A stretch of DNA of 64,000 nt from JAABUE01 sp037440925 (lineage in GTDB: Bacteria; Chloroflexota; Anaerolineae; Anaerolineales; Villigracilaceae): assembly GCA_037440925.1 (NCBI GenBank), contig JBBITF010000008.1, forward strand, positions 1 through 64,000, read 5' to 3'. Under the pieces are notes generated by a model. The model ran no database searches and had not been told where the DNA came from. It saw only the letters and a list, made by a program, of their open reading frames with translations. Positions 15,298-23,682 of this stretch are shown in pieces. A program made the translations under genes and the position numbers. Within the stretch, counting starts at the first letter, position 1. Each line of letters begins with the position of its first letter.

Positions 15298-17457
15298 ATG
15301 GCAACTGAGACTTTGATTTGGTTACTTCCATTACCGCCTGTATTGGCCTTTTTCCTCATCGTGTTGTTCACGAACAAGAACAAGGCCCTCAGCCACACCA
15401 TTGGCGTGGGGGCGGCGGCGCTTTCGTGGTTGGGCAGCATGGTGGTTTTTTCCCGTGCGCTGGGTGTGGAGCATTTGGGCGAGCGCCCGTTTACCTCTTC
15501 GATTCCCTGGCTGCCGACCGGCGAGACGTGGTTGCGGATTGGCGTGTTGATAGACCCCCTGGGCGCGGCGGTGCTGTTCTTCGTTGCTTGGACGATCTTC
15601 ATGATTTTCCTGTACAGCGTGGGCTATCACAACTTTGGCCAGCCTGAAGGGGACCACGACCGCCCCGGCCTGCAACCGCATGGCGCCACCGTGACCGATG
15701 AACATGGTCACCGGCACGTTGTCCCGTCCGTCGAGCCGATGTATTCGCGCTTCTTTGCCTTCTTGGGCTTGTTTGCTTTTGGCATGTATACGCTGGTGGT
15801 TTCGGATAACTTGCTGACCCTGTTTGTCGGTTGGGAAATCATGGGTCTATGCTCGTATCTGTTGATTGGTTTCTGGTATGGCAAGGAATCGGCGCGCAAC
15901 GCAGCGGTCAAGGCTTTTATGACCACCCGCATTGGCGATGTGTTCATGCTGTTGGGGATTGCCTTCCTGTACAGCGCCACCGGCACACTGACCTTCCGTG
16001 AGATTTTCACGGAGGAAGTGTTACATGCGTTGGCGACCACTACTACGCCCATCTTGGGGCTTTCGGCGGTTGGGTTAATCGCTCTGCTGCTCTTTATCGG
16101 CACGGTAGGTAAATCGGCGCAGTGGCCGCTGCACGTCTGGCTGCCCGATGCGATGGAAGGCCCAACCCCCGTCAGCGCCATGATTCATGCTGCTACGATG
16201 GTCTCGGCTGGCGTGTATGCGGTTATCCGCATGTTCCCCCTGCTGACGGCCGACTTCGACGGCCATACCTTGACTACTGCTATGAGCGTGGTGGCCTTTA
16301 TTGGCGCGTTCACGGCGCTGTTTGCCGCTACCATTGCCGTAGCCCAGAACGACATCAAGCGCGTGCTGGCTTATTCGACCATCTCGCAATTAGGCTATAT
16401 GATTGCTGCCCTGGGCATTGGCGCGTATGTGGCGGCGGCTTTTCATCTTATTACACATGCTTTCTTCAAGGCGCTGTTGTTTTTGGGCTCTGGCTCGGTC
16501 ATTCACGGCATGGAGCATGGCGTCTTGCACACTGGCAATCATCATGTGGACCCACAAGACATGTTCAACATGGGCGGCTTGCGCAAGAAGATGCCCATCA
16601 CTTTCTGGACTTTCCTGGTTGGCGGTTTTGCCCTTTCGGGTTTTCCGCTCATCACGGCCGGTTTTTGGTCTAAGGATGAAATCCTGGCCGATGCTTTTGG
16701 GCATGGGCATTTGGCGGTCTTTGTGACGTTGGCTGTGGCGGCCTTTTTGACGGCCTTCTATACCATGCGTCAAATTACATTGACTTTCCTTGGCGAACCG
16801 CGCACGAAAGAAGCCGAACATGCTCAGGAAACGCCCTGGACGATGACCGTCCCGCTGATCGTCCTCTCGGTCTTTGCCGTGACCTATGGCTGGGTGGGCA
16901 TCCCTGAGCATTTTCCGCTCTTCGGTGGAATTTTACCCAACTGGTTCCATAATTTTGTCGGCTCTACGCTGGCAGAAGAACCCGAAGCCCTGCCGTTCAA
17001 CCTCATTCCGTTGATGACATCGCTTGTCGTTGCCCTGGGCGGATTACTCTTGGGCTGGCTGGCATATCGTAATGTCAAGACGCCCGCTGAAGACAAACTG
17101 CAAATCCCGCTTCTCAAGAACAAGTGGTACTTCGACGAAGCCTACGATTTTCTCTTCATCAAGCCCTCTTATTGGTTTGCGGAGACTTTTGTGTACAAAT
17201 GGATGGATAAGGGTGTGATTGACGGCATCTTGCATGCCTTTGGCCATGCCACCGCGTTCCTGGGAACCTGGATTCGCAACTATATAGACAAGGCCATCAT
17301 CAATGAATTGATAGGCGATGGTTCGGCGCGGCTGACGCAATGGTTTGGCGGACGTTTGCGACCCATCCAGACCGGCCGCATCCAACAATACATGCTGGCC
17401 TCGCTGGGCGTGTTGATTGTGATAGGCGGCTTGATGTTCTCCCTGCTGGTGAAGTAG
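15298..17457 (+). CDS. nuoL: NADH-quinone oxidoreductase subunit L
   Basis: A 719-residue antiporter-like subunit of complex I, about 100 residues longer than the E. coli protein. The core is canonical: TLFVGWEIMGLCSYLLIGFW (TM5 glutamate), GTVGKSAQWPLHVWLPDAMEGPTPVSA (TM7 lysine and the broken helix), and GFWSKDEIL in TM12. Residues 111-147 form a hydrophilic, His-rich insertion between TM3 and TM4. The C-terminal part after DGILHAFGH, which includes the lateral helix, looks about 25-30 residues longer than usual (through GTWIRNYIDKAIINELIGDG). A longer lateral helix would be needed if a second NuoM is built into the complex. Confidence 0.96.
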   Translation: MATETLIWLLPLPPVLAFFLIVLFTNKNKALSHTIGVGAAALSWLGSMVVFSRALGVEHLGERPFTSSIPWLPTGETWLRIGVLIDPLGAAVLFFVAWTIFMIFLYSVGYHNFGQPEGDHDRPGLQPHGATVTDEHGHRHVVPSVEPMYSRFFAFLGLFAFGMYTLVVSDNLLTLFVGWEIMGLCSYLLIGFWYGKESARNAAVKAFMTTRIGDVFMLLGIAFLYSATGTLTFREIFTEEVLHALATTTTPILGLSAVGLIALLLFIGTVGKSAQWPLHVWLPDAMEGPTPVSAMIHAATMVSAGVYAVIRMFPLLTADFDGHTLTTAMSVVAFIGAFTALFAATIAVAQNDIKRVLAYSTISQLGYMIAALGIGAYVAAAFHLITHAFFKALLFLGSGSVIHGMEHGVLHTGNHHVDPQDMFNMGGLRKKMPITFWTFLVGGFALSGFPLITAGFWSKDEILADAFGHGHLAVFVTLAVAAFLTAFYTMRQITLTFLGEPRTKEAEHAQETPWTMTVPLIVLSVFAVTYGWVGIPEHFPLFGGILPNWFHNFVGSTLAEEPEALPFNLIPLMTSLVVALGGLLLGWLAYRNVKTPAEDKLQIPLLKNKWYFDEAYDFLFIKPSYWFAETFVYKWMDKGVIDGILHAFGHATAFLGTWIRNYIDKAIINELIGDGSARLTQWFGGRLRPIQTGRIQQYMLASLGVLIVIGGLMFSLLVK

Positions 17458-17491
17458 GCAACTACCTTCGGGTACTGATGAAGGAGACATG

Positions 17492-19036
17492 ATGGATTTC
17501 ATCAATGATCATCTTTTGAGCCTGATACTCTTTTTGCCTGCGCTGACGGCGCTGGTTATCTTCTTCCTGCCTAAGGACGAAGTAAAACTCATCCGCTGGA
17601 CGGCGCTGATTGGCAGTTTGTTTCCTTTGGCGCTCTCGCTGTTGTTGTGGACGCGCTTTAATTTGAATGGCTTTGGCTTCCAATTCCAGGAACAATATAA
17701 GTGGTATGAGGCGCTTCATTCCACCTTGCACCTGGGCGTAGACGGCCTGTCCCTTACAATGGTGCTGCTGACCACTTTGCTGACGCCGTTGGCTATTTTG
17801 GCCTCCTTTGGCATTACCGATCGCGTCAAGGCCTACATGATGCTGTTCCTGTTCCTTGAGGTGGGCATGTTGGGTGTCTTCCTGGCGCTCGATTTGCTCA
17901 TCTTCTTTGTCTTTTGGGAAGTGGGCCTGGTGCCGATGTACTTTCTCATCAACCAGTGGGGCAGCGCCAATCGCAATTACGCTTCGCTCAAGTTCATGAT
18001 TTATACGATGGGTGGCTCGTTGGGCCTTCTGCTGGCGATTCAGATGTTGGGCGTCTCTTTCGGGACCTATGACCTGCCGCGCCTCTATGAACTTTGGCCC
18101 GCCGCCTCGTCTTTGAGCAACATCCCTGCCTGGTTGCCCATCGAAACCATCAAGACAATTGCCTTCTGGGCTTTTGTTGTCGCTTTTGCGGTTAAGGTGC
18201 CGGTTTGGCCGTTCCATACCTGGCTGCCCGATGCGCATACCGAGGCCCCTACGGCTGGTTCGATGATTTTGGCAGGCGTTCTGTTGAAATTGGGCGCCTA
18301 TGGCTTCTTGCGGTTGGTGCTGCCGCTTTATCCTGAGCAGGCGCAGGCTTTTGCGGGCGCGCTGGCTTTTCTGGCAGCGGCCGCCATTATCTTTGGCGCT
18401 TTTGGCTCTTATGGCCAGACTGATTTCAAACGCTTGGTTGCATATTCATCGGTCAATCACATGGGCTTTGTGGTATTGGGCATTGCGGCGGCTGCGGCAG
18501 CCTATGGCTCATCCAACGAGGTCTGGAAGGCCAGTTATCCCATTGCGTTGAACGGCGCCATTTTGCAAATGTTCAATCACGGTCTTTCAGCGGCCGGCAT
18601 GTTCTTTTTAGTGGGTGTCATCTATGAGCGCACGCATACCCGCAACTTGAACGACTTTGGTGGGCTCTTCCCCTTGGTGCCGGTGTACGGCGGCATTCTG
18701 ATTTTTACAAGCATGGCTTCGCTTGGCTTACCGGGCTTGAATGGCTTCGTGTCTGAATTTCTGGTAGTGCGAGGCTCCTGGCCTATTTTGACACTCTATA
18801 CGGCAATCAGCATGGTAGGTCTGCTCTTTACCGGCGCTTACATTCTCAAAGGCATCAAGCAGGTGCTGCATGGGCCGATGAACGAACACTGGGCGCATGG
18901 CGAGCATAAATTGACCGAGATCAACGCGCGCGAAATCCTGGTGATGACCCCGCTTATGGCCTTGATTTTGTGGATTGGCGTTTGGCCGGTCTGGATTCTG
19001 GACGTAATCAACCGCGCCGTTCTTGCGTCTTTCTAA
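17492..19036 (+). CDS. nuoM: NADH-quinone oxidoreductase subunit M (first copy)
   Basis: A 514-residue antiporter-like proton-pumping subunit. All key residues are in place: the TM5 glutamate at residue 143 (FWEVGLVPMYFLINQWG), the TM7 lysine at about 235 (AFAVKVPVWPFHTWLPDAH), the TM8 lysine (GVLLKLGAYGFLRL) and the TM12 glutamate (GLNGFVSEFLVV). AAGGAG precedes ATGATG, and the second ATG (17492) has the better spacing. A second nuoM-type gene follows after 7 bases. This copy looks like the conventional NuoM. Confidence 0.94.
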   Translation: MDFINDHLLSLILFLPALTALVIFFLPKDEVKLIRWTALIGSLFPLALSLLLWTRFNLNGFGFQFQEQYKWYEALHSTLHLGVDGLSLTMVLLTTLLTPLAILASFGITDRVKAYMMLFLFLEVGMLGVFLALDLLIFFVFWEVGLVPMYFLINQWGSANRNYASLKFMIYTMGGSLGLLLAIQMLGVSFGTYDLPRLYELWPAASSLSNIPAWLPIETIKTIAFWAFVVAFAVKVPVWPFHTWLPDAHTEAPTAGSMILAGVLLKLGAYGFLRLVLPLYPEQAQAFAGALAFLAAAAIIFGAFGSYGQTDFKRLVAYSSVNHMGFVVLGIAAAAAAYGSSNEVWKASYPIALNGAILQMFNHGLSAAGMFFLVGVIYERTHTRNLNDFGGLFPLVPVYGGILIFTSMASLGLPGLNGFVSEFLVVRGSWPILTLYTAISMVGLLFTGAYILKGIKQVLHGPMNEHWAHGEHKLTEINAREILVMTPLMALILWIGVWPVWILDVINRAVLASF

Positions 19037-19043
19037 GAGGTGG

Positions 19044-20531
19044 ATGATGACATTTCCGATCCTGAGCGTTATCGTTTTTACTCCTATCGTCGCTGGGATG
19101 CTGATCTTGCTCTTCCCTGAAGAGCGCAAGAACGAAGTGCGCGTCACAGCGCTGGCGGCGGCGACCTTTGCCTTGTTTTTGTCGGTATGGGTGTACTTCA
19201 CATACGACTTAGACGCGGCCGGTTATCAATTCCAAGAAACATACAACTGGCTGCCGGCGCTGGGTATTGGCTATCATGTCGGTGTGGATGGCATGAGCGC
19301 GCCGCTTATCCTGCTGACGGGCGTAGTGATGTTCACCGGCGTCTTGATTTCCTGGGGCATTGAAGACCGCCCACGCGAGTTCTTTGCCTTTTTGTTCATC
19401 CTGGCAAGCGGCGTGTTTGGCGTGTTTGCCTCTCTAGACCTGTTCCAATTGTTCTTCTTCTACGAAATTGCCGTCTTTCCCATGTACCTGTTGATTGCTA
19501 TCTGGGGCTGGATCAGGACGCGCGAATATGCGGCCATGAAATTGACCTTATACTTGTTTGTGGGTTCTGTCATTGCCCTGGTCGGCGCGCTGGCCATGTA
19601 TTGGACGGCTTATCAAAATACCGGCGTGCTGTCTTTCGACATGCTGCAACTGGAGCAGGCTAATTTCTCTGAACAGTTCCAGGTGACCTGGTTTTTACCG
19701 GTTTTCTTTGGTTTTGCCGTGTTGGGCGGCATCTGGCCGTTCCACAACTGGTCGCCAGACGGTCACGTGGCGGCGCCAACTGCCGTCTCGATGTTTCATG
19801 CAGGCGTGCTGATGAAATTGGGCGCCTTTGCCGCCTTGCGCGTAGGTATTATGTTGTTGCCGCAGGGCGCACAGCATTGGTCTTGGCTGATTATGACCTG
19901 CGCCGCTGTTGCTGTGGTGTATGGCGCCTTCATCGCTTTCATGCAGGAAGACATGAAATACATGATTGGTTTCTCGTCTGTGTCGCACATGGGATTGGTC
20001 ATGCTTGGCCTGTCCACGCTGAATAAAACTGGCCTGACCGGCGCGGGCGTGCAGATGTTTTCGCATGGTGTCATGACGGCGCTCTTCTTTGCAGTGACCG
20101 GTATGATTTACGACCGCGCGCATACGCGGCAGATTCCTGAGTTGGGCGGCATGAATAAAGTCATGCCGTTTGCGAGCATCGGCTTCATCATCGGCGGCCT
20201 GGTTTCGATGGGTATGCCGGGCTTTTCCGGTTTCATCGCTGAATTTCCTATCTTCATGGGTGTCTGGTATGTCCAGCCCTGGGTGGCGATTGTTGCCAGC
20301 ATTTCGATTATCATCACGGCGGCCTACATCATGCGTAACATTCGCGATGTGTTTTTCCGCCCTATGCCTGAAAATTTGGAGGGGCATATTACCGATGTGA
20401 ATGTGTTGGATAAAATTGCCATCCTCACGGTTTGCTTGTTCATGATTGGAATTGGTTTGTTCCCATCTCTGATGGTGCCGATGGTACAAACCGGCGTGGA
20501 TAATATTCTACGCTTGTTGGGAGGTGCATAA
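19044..20531 (+). CDS. Second NuoM-type subunit lacking the TM7 lysine
   Basis: A 495-residue NuoM homologue directly after the first. The TM5 glutamate is present at residue 141 (FFYEIAVFPMYLLIAIWG), the TM8 lysine is present (GVLMKLGAFAALRV) and the TM12 glutamate is present (GFSGFIAEFPIF). At the position of the essential TM7 lysine, however, it reads GFAVLGGIWPFHNWSPDGH, with leucine 227 where NuoM has lysine. This copy may have a changed proton path or a structural role. ATG 19044 or 19047 follows AAGAGG. The stop is immediately adjacent to the nuoN ATG. It is clearly a divergent paralogue, not a recent duplicate. Confidence 0.9.
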   Translation: MMTFPILSVIVFTPIVAGMLILLFPEERKNEVRVTALAAATFALFLSVWVYFTYDLDAAGYQFQETYNWLPALGIGYHVGVDGMSAPLILLTGVVMFTGVLISWGIEDRPREFFAFLFILASGVFGVFASLDLFQLFFFYEIAVFPMYLLIAIWGWIRTREYAAMKLTLYLFVGSVIALVGALAMYWTAYQNTGVLSFDMLQLEQANFSEQFQVTWFLPVFFGFAVLGGIWPFHNWSPDGHVAAPTAVSMFHAGVLMKLGAFAALRVGIMLLPQGAQHWSWLIMTCAAVAVVYGAFIAFMQEDMKYMIGFSSVSHMGLVMLGLSTLNKTGLTGAGVQMFSHGVMTALFFAVTGMIYDRAHTRQIPELGGMNKVMPFASIGFIIGGLVSMGMPGFSGFIAEFPIFMGVWYVQPWVAIVASISIIITAAYIMRNIRDVFFRPMPENLEGHITDVNVLDKIAILTVCLFMIGIGLFPSLMVPMVQTGVDNILRLLGGA

Positions 20532-21983
20532 ATGTCTTCCACTTCAACACTGTTCTTGTCTATCCTCCCTGAACTGTTGTTGCTTGTCTTGGGTATCTTG
20601 CTGTTAATTGTCGAACCGTTTTGGAAGGATGAACAACGCCGCAACGTTGGTTGGCTAACGGTTGGCGGTTTGTTGGTTGTTTTGGCGATTAGTTTGTTTG
20701 CAGGCCGCCCGGGCGAGCCAACGACCGTCTTTGGTGGGATGTTGCGCTACGACTGGCTGGGCTTTTTCTTCAAGATGCTGTTCATCTTTGGCGCGGCCAT
20801 TACGGCGCTGTTTATGTTAGATCATGATGCGCTTGGCAAGCGCGGCGAAGCCTATCTCTTGTTGGTTGCGTCTACGCTTGGTATGAATCTGATGGCTGCT
20901 TCGGCTGACTTGGTTATGCTCTATTTGGCCATCGAAACTACATCTATCCCTTTGTATGTGTTGGCCGGGTTTTTGTTTACAGATAAGCAGTCCACTGAAG
21001 CGGGTTTCAAGTATCTGTTGTTTGGCGCGATGACCTCCGCTATCATGTTGTATGGCTTTAGCCTGTTGTTTGGCTTTAGCGGAACCACAAACTTGTACGA
21101 ACTGGCCGCTATGACGGAAGCAGGCCAATTGTCCTTGAGCGTTGCGTTGGGATTGGTCGTCCTGATTGTGGTGGGACTCGGTTTCAAAGTGTCTGTCGTT
21201 CCGTTCCATTTTTGGGCGCCAGATGTCTACATGGGCGCTCCTACGCCGGTAGCCGGCTTCCTATCTACGGCTTCGAAGGCGGCTGGCTTTGCTGTGTTGA
21301 TGCGCTTGTTTGTAGTGGCTTTCCCGTCCATTTCGTATGACTGGGCTTCCATTCTGGCTGTGCTTTCGGCGGTGACGATGACGCTCGGCAACCTGGTGGC
21401 GCTCAAGCAGACCAATATCAAGCGCCTGCTGGCGTATTCCTCGATTGCGCACGCGGGCTATGCCATGATCGGCGTGGTGTCGTTCTCGGAACTGGGAGCG
21501 ACCAGCGTGGTGTTCTACCTACTGGCTTATATCCTGACCAACCTGGCAGCCTTTGGAATCGTTATGGCGTTTGGCCGTGTGACCGGTTCAGACGATATTA
21601 AGGCTTATGCCGGCCTGAGCCGTCGTGCGCCTGGCTTGGCGATTGCAATGCTGGTGGCATTCCTGTCGCTGGCAGGGATGCCGCCCTTCGGCGGTTTTGT
21701 GGCCAAGGTGTTCGTGTTTGCAGCGGCGGTGCAGGTCAATATGGTGTGGCTGGCGATTGTGGGCATCCTAAATTCCATTGTGGGCGTGTACTATTACCTG
21801 AGCGTTTTGAAGGTGGTCTATTTGTACCGTATGGAAGGGGAGAATGAGGCAGCGCACCCCATTCCTTTGACGCGCTCATATACTATTGCGCTGACGGTTT
21901 TGACGCTGAGTATCTTATTGGTTGGAACGCTGTTTGCTCCCTGGTTTGGGCTGTCTGGTGCGGCGGCCTTGAACCTGTTCTAA
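20532..21983 (+). CDS. nuoN: NADH-quinone oxidoreductase subunit N
   Basis: A 483-residue antiporter-like subunit of complex I. Signatures: LVMLYLAIETTSIPLYVLAGF (TM5 glutamate), VGLGFKVSVVPFHFWAPDVYMGAPTPV (TM7 lysine and TM8 region), NIKRLLAYSSIAHAGYAMIG and a C-terminal AGMPPFGGFVAKVFVF with the lysine that replaces the NuoM glutamate. It starts at ATG 20532 directly after the stop of the second nuoM, with GGGAGGTG as ribosome binding site. It is the last gene of the complex I run. Confidence 0.95.
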   Translation: MSSTSTLFLSILPELLLLVLGILLLIVEPFWKDEQRRNVGWLTVGGLLVVLAISLFAGRPGEPTTVFGGMLRYDWLGFFFKMLFIFGAAITALFMLDHDALGKRGEAYLLLVASTLGMNLMAASADLVMLYLAIETTSIPLYVLAGFLFTDKQSTEAGFKYLLFGAMTSAIMLYGFSLLFGFSGTTNLYELAAMTEAGQLSLSVALGLVVLIVVGLGFKVSVVPFHFWAPDVYMGAPTPVAGFLSTASKAAGFAVLMRLFVVAFPSISYDWASILAVLSAVTMTLGNLVALKQTNIKRLLAYSSIAHAGYAMIGVVSFSELGATSVVFYLLAYILTNLAAFGIVMAFGRVTGSDDIKAYAGLSRRAPGLAIAMLVAFLSLAGMPPFGGFVAKVFVFAAAVQVNMVWLAIVGILNSIVGVYYYLSVLKVVYLYRMEGENEAAHPIPLTRSYTIALTVLTLSILLVGTLFAPWFGLSGAAALNLF

Positions 21984-22018
21984 CGGCGCCTGTAGATTGA
22001 TGCTCCTCCGGCTTTTTG

Positions 22019-22027
22019 TGATATAAT
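22019..22027 (+). promoter_or_regulatory. ATP synthase promoter with extended -10, near-leaderless
   Basis: TGATATAAT (TG at 22019-22020, TATAAT at 22022-22027) lies nine bases before the ATG of atpI/Z at 22037. A possible -35, TTGATG, is at 21997-22002 (19-base spacer). The predicted leader is only about 3 bases. Confidence 0.6.
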
Positions 22028-22036
22028 CCGCAACCG

Positions 22037-22342
22037 ATGAGCCAGCCAGATCACCAGGGAAAAGAGCGCTTTCAATATGCCATGAACCTGACCCTGGCCT
22101 CGGTGGCCGGGCAGGTTGGCTGCCTTACCCTGGTGGTTATCTTCCTGGCTCTTTTTGCGGGTTTGTGGCTAGATCGGTATTTGCAATCGCGGCCACTTTT
22201 TACGGTTGTGTTCTTAATTGGCAGTGTGCCGGTGACGCTCTTAATGATGTTTCGTGTGGTGAAGGCGGCTACCGACCGCATCAAGCCGATACAAAAGAAA
22301 TCCATACCACCTGTTATCGAGGAGGATTCTGATCGTGAGTGA
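22037..22342 (+). CDS. AtpZ/AtpI family protein
   Basis: A 101-residue protein with two transmembrane helices (about residues 25-45 and 54-75) preceding the Fo genes. This position and topology fit AtpI/AtpZ, which help assemble the c ring and can act in Mg2+/Ca2+ transport. The GLWLDRYLQSRPLFTVVFLIGS stretch is typical of the AtpZ/AtpI family. No Shine-Dalgarno is seen before ATG 22037; the promoter -10 is nine bases upstream instead. The 3' end overlaps the GTG start of atpB by 8 bases. The C-terminus is acidic and polar. Confidence 0.75.
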   Translation: MSQPDHQGKERFQYAMNLTLASVAGQVGCLTLVVIFLALFAGLWLDRYLQSRPLFTVVFLIGSVPVTLLMMFRVVKAATDRIKPIQKKSIPPVIEEDSDRE

Positions 22343-23342
22343 AAAACCAAAACAGCGCGTGTGGGCCCGTTGGGTTGTGTTAGCGGCCATCATCCTGGGG
22401 TTGTTTCTGTTTACCCCATTCTTTGGGATTGGCCTGGGAATCAAGCCTATCATGCCAGAGGTGTTTTTGCCGGGGGAAAAACTAAGCGAGCATCCGCTGT
22501 TCACTATTCCCGTTGTGGGTCCTTTCTATTACACTAACACCACGACCGGCATCATTTTGGCTGACATCGTGGTTGTTTTGATTGCTATTGGCGTTTCGCG
22601 CGGGGTCAAGAGCGGCAAGATGGCGCTGACCGGTATCTCTGGCGCGGTAGAAGCGCTGGTAGAGGCCCTGCATGGCATCACAGAAGGCACAGCCGGCAAA
22701 TGGACGAAGCAGATCTTTCCCTGGTTTGCAACGATCACCCTGTTGGTTCTGGCCTCGAACTGGTTGGGTCTCATCCCAGGTGCGGAGACCATTGGCATCG
22801 TCCATCATTCGGAGCATGAGGGCTATGCTTTGCGCGACTTGGGCGCTATCGGTAATTTGAAAATCCAGACCATTTGGGATGAAGGCGGACACGGCGAACA
22901 GTACGCCATTATCCCCTTCCATCGGCCTGTTTCCACCGACCTGAACTTTACCTTTGCCCTGGCATTGGTGGCAGTCTTTATGGTGCAGGTGATGGGGTTC
23001 AGGGCGCAGGGCTGGAGTTACCTGACCAAGTTTTGGAATGTCAAACACTTTTTCAGCAAACCCATTTTTGGCTTCATAGATTGGGGCGTGGGGCTGCTGG
23101 AGTTGGTTTCAGAATTTTCAAAAATTCTTTCGTTTGCCTTCCGTCTCTTTGGCAACTTGTTTGCAGGCGCGGTCTTGATCTTCGTGATGGGCTCTCTGGT
23201 GCCTATCTTTGTGCCGGCTATGTTCTATTTGCTCGAGTTCTTTGTTGGCCTCATTCAGGCCATTGTGTTCGGTATGTTGACCATGACCTTCATGGCTCAG
23301 GCTACGCAGGGTCATGGCGAGCATGAGGAAGCACACGCATAA
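22335..23342 (+). CDS. atpB: F1Fo ATP synthase subunit a
   Basis: A 335-residue Fo subunit forming the proton half-channels. The conserved arginine helix AFRLFGNLFAGAVL and the final helix FVGLIQAIVFGMLTMTFMAQA are intact. An inserted hydrophilic loop (about residues 155-200, with HHSEHEGYALRDLG) makes the protein longer than E. coli subunit a, as seen in many Chloroflexota. The start is GTG at 22335 with GAGGAGG ahead of it, overlapping the previous gene. The His/Glu-rich C-terminal tail (GHGEHEEAHA) is unusual but short. Confidence 0.94.
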   Translation: MSEKPKQRVWARWVVLAAIILGLFLFTPFFGIGLGIKPIMPEVFLPGEKLSEHPLFTIPVVGPFYYTNTTTGIILADIVVVLIAIGVSRGVKSGKMALTGISGAVEALVEALHGITEGTAGKWTKQIFPWFATITLLVLASNWLGLIPGAETIGIVHHSEHEGYALRDLGAIGNLKIQTIWDEGGHGEQYAIIPFHRPVSTDLNFTFALALVAVFMVQVMGFRAQGWSYLTKFWNVKHFFSKPIFGFIDWGVGLLELVSEFSKILSFAFRLFGNLFAGAVLIFVMGSLVPIFVPAMFYLLEFFVGLIQAIVFGMLTMTFMAQATQGHGEHEEAHA

Positions 23343-23344
23343 AT

Positions 23345-23408
23345 TTCGGGCGGAATTTCAAACGCCCAGGAAACACACCATATCAAGTGGCGGTTCCCCC
23401 GCCCGAAA
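23345..23408 (+). promoter_or_regulatory. Long-range inverted repeat upstream of atpE
   Basis: TTTCGGGCGG (23345-23354) and CCGCCCGAAA (23399-23408) are perfect 10-bp inverted arms around a 44-base loop. They lie between atpB and the ribosome binding site of atpE (CTGGAGG). The structure fills most of the intergenic leader of the gene for the most abundant Fo subunit. Confidence 0.6.
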
Positions 23409-23427
23409 CATTCTGGAGGTTTTCTTT

Positions 23428-23667
23428 ATGGAATTCGAATCGGCTCAAATTCTCGGTAAGTTGATTGGCGCTGGCCTGGCCATGATTGGGGCTATTGGCG
23501 CTGGCGCCGGTATTGGCATCGTCACAAGTGGCGCGGTGCAGGCGATGGGACGCAATCCCGACGCCACCGGCACCATCCAGACGAACATGATCCTTGGCAT
23601 CGCCTTTGCTGAAGCCGTTGCGATTTATTGTCTGGTTGTGGCGCTTCTCATCCTGTTTGTCTTCTAA
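23428..23667 (+). CDS. atpE: F1Fo ATP synthase subunit c
   Basis: A 79-residue hairpin protein forming the rotor ring. Helix 1 contains IGAIGAGAGIGIVTSG, the polar loop has the invariant R-N-P (residues 42-44), and helix 2 contains the ion-binding glutamate E62 (GIAFAEAVAIYCLVV). Helix 1 lacks the glutamine, and the residue after E62 is alanine rather than Ser/Thr, so a proton rather than sodium rotor is inferred. The ATG at 23428 follows CTGGAGG. An upstream-extended reading frame is rejected. Confidence 0.95.
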   Translation: MEFESAQILGKLIGAGLAMIGAIGAGAGIGIVTSGAVQAMGRNPDATGTIQTNMILGIAFAEAVAIYCLVVALLILFVF

Positions 23668-23682
23668 AGTAAGGAGGGTGAC

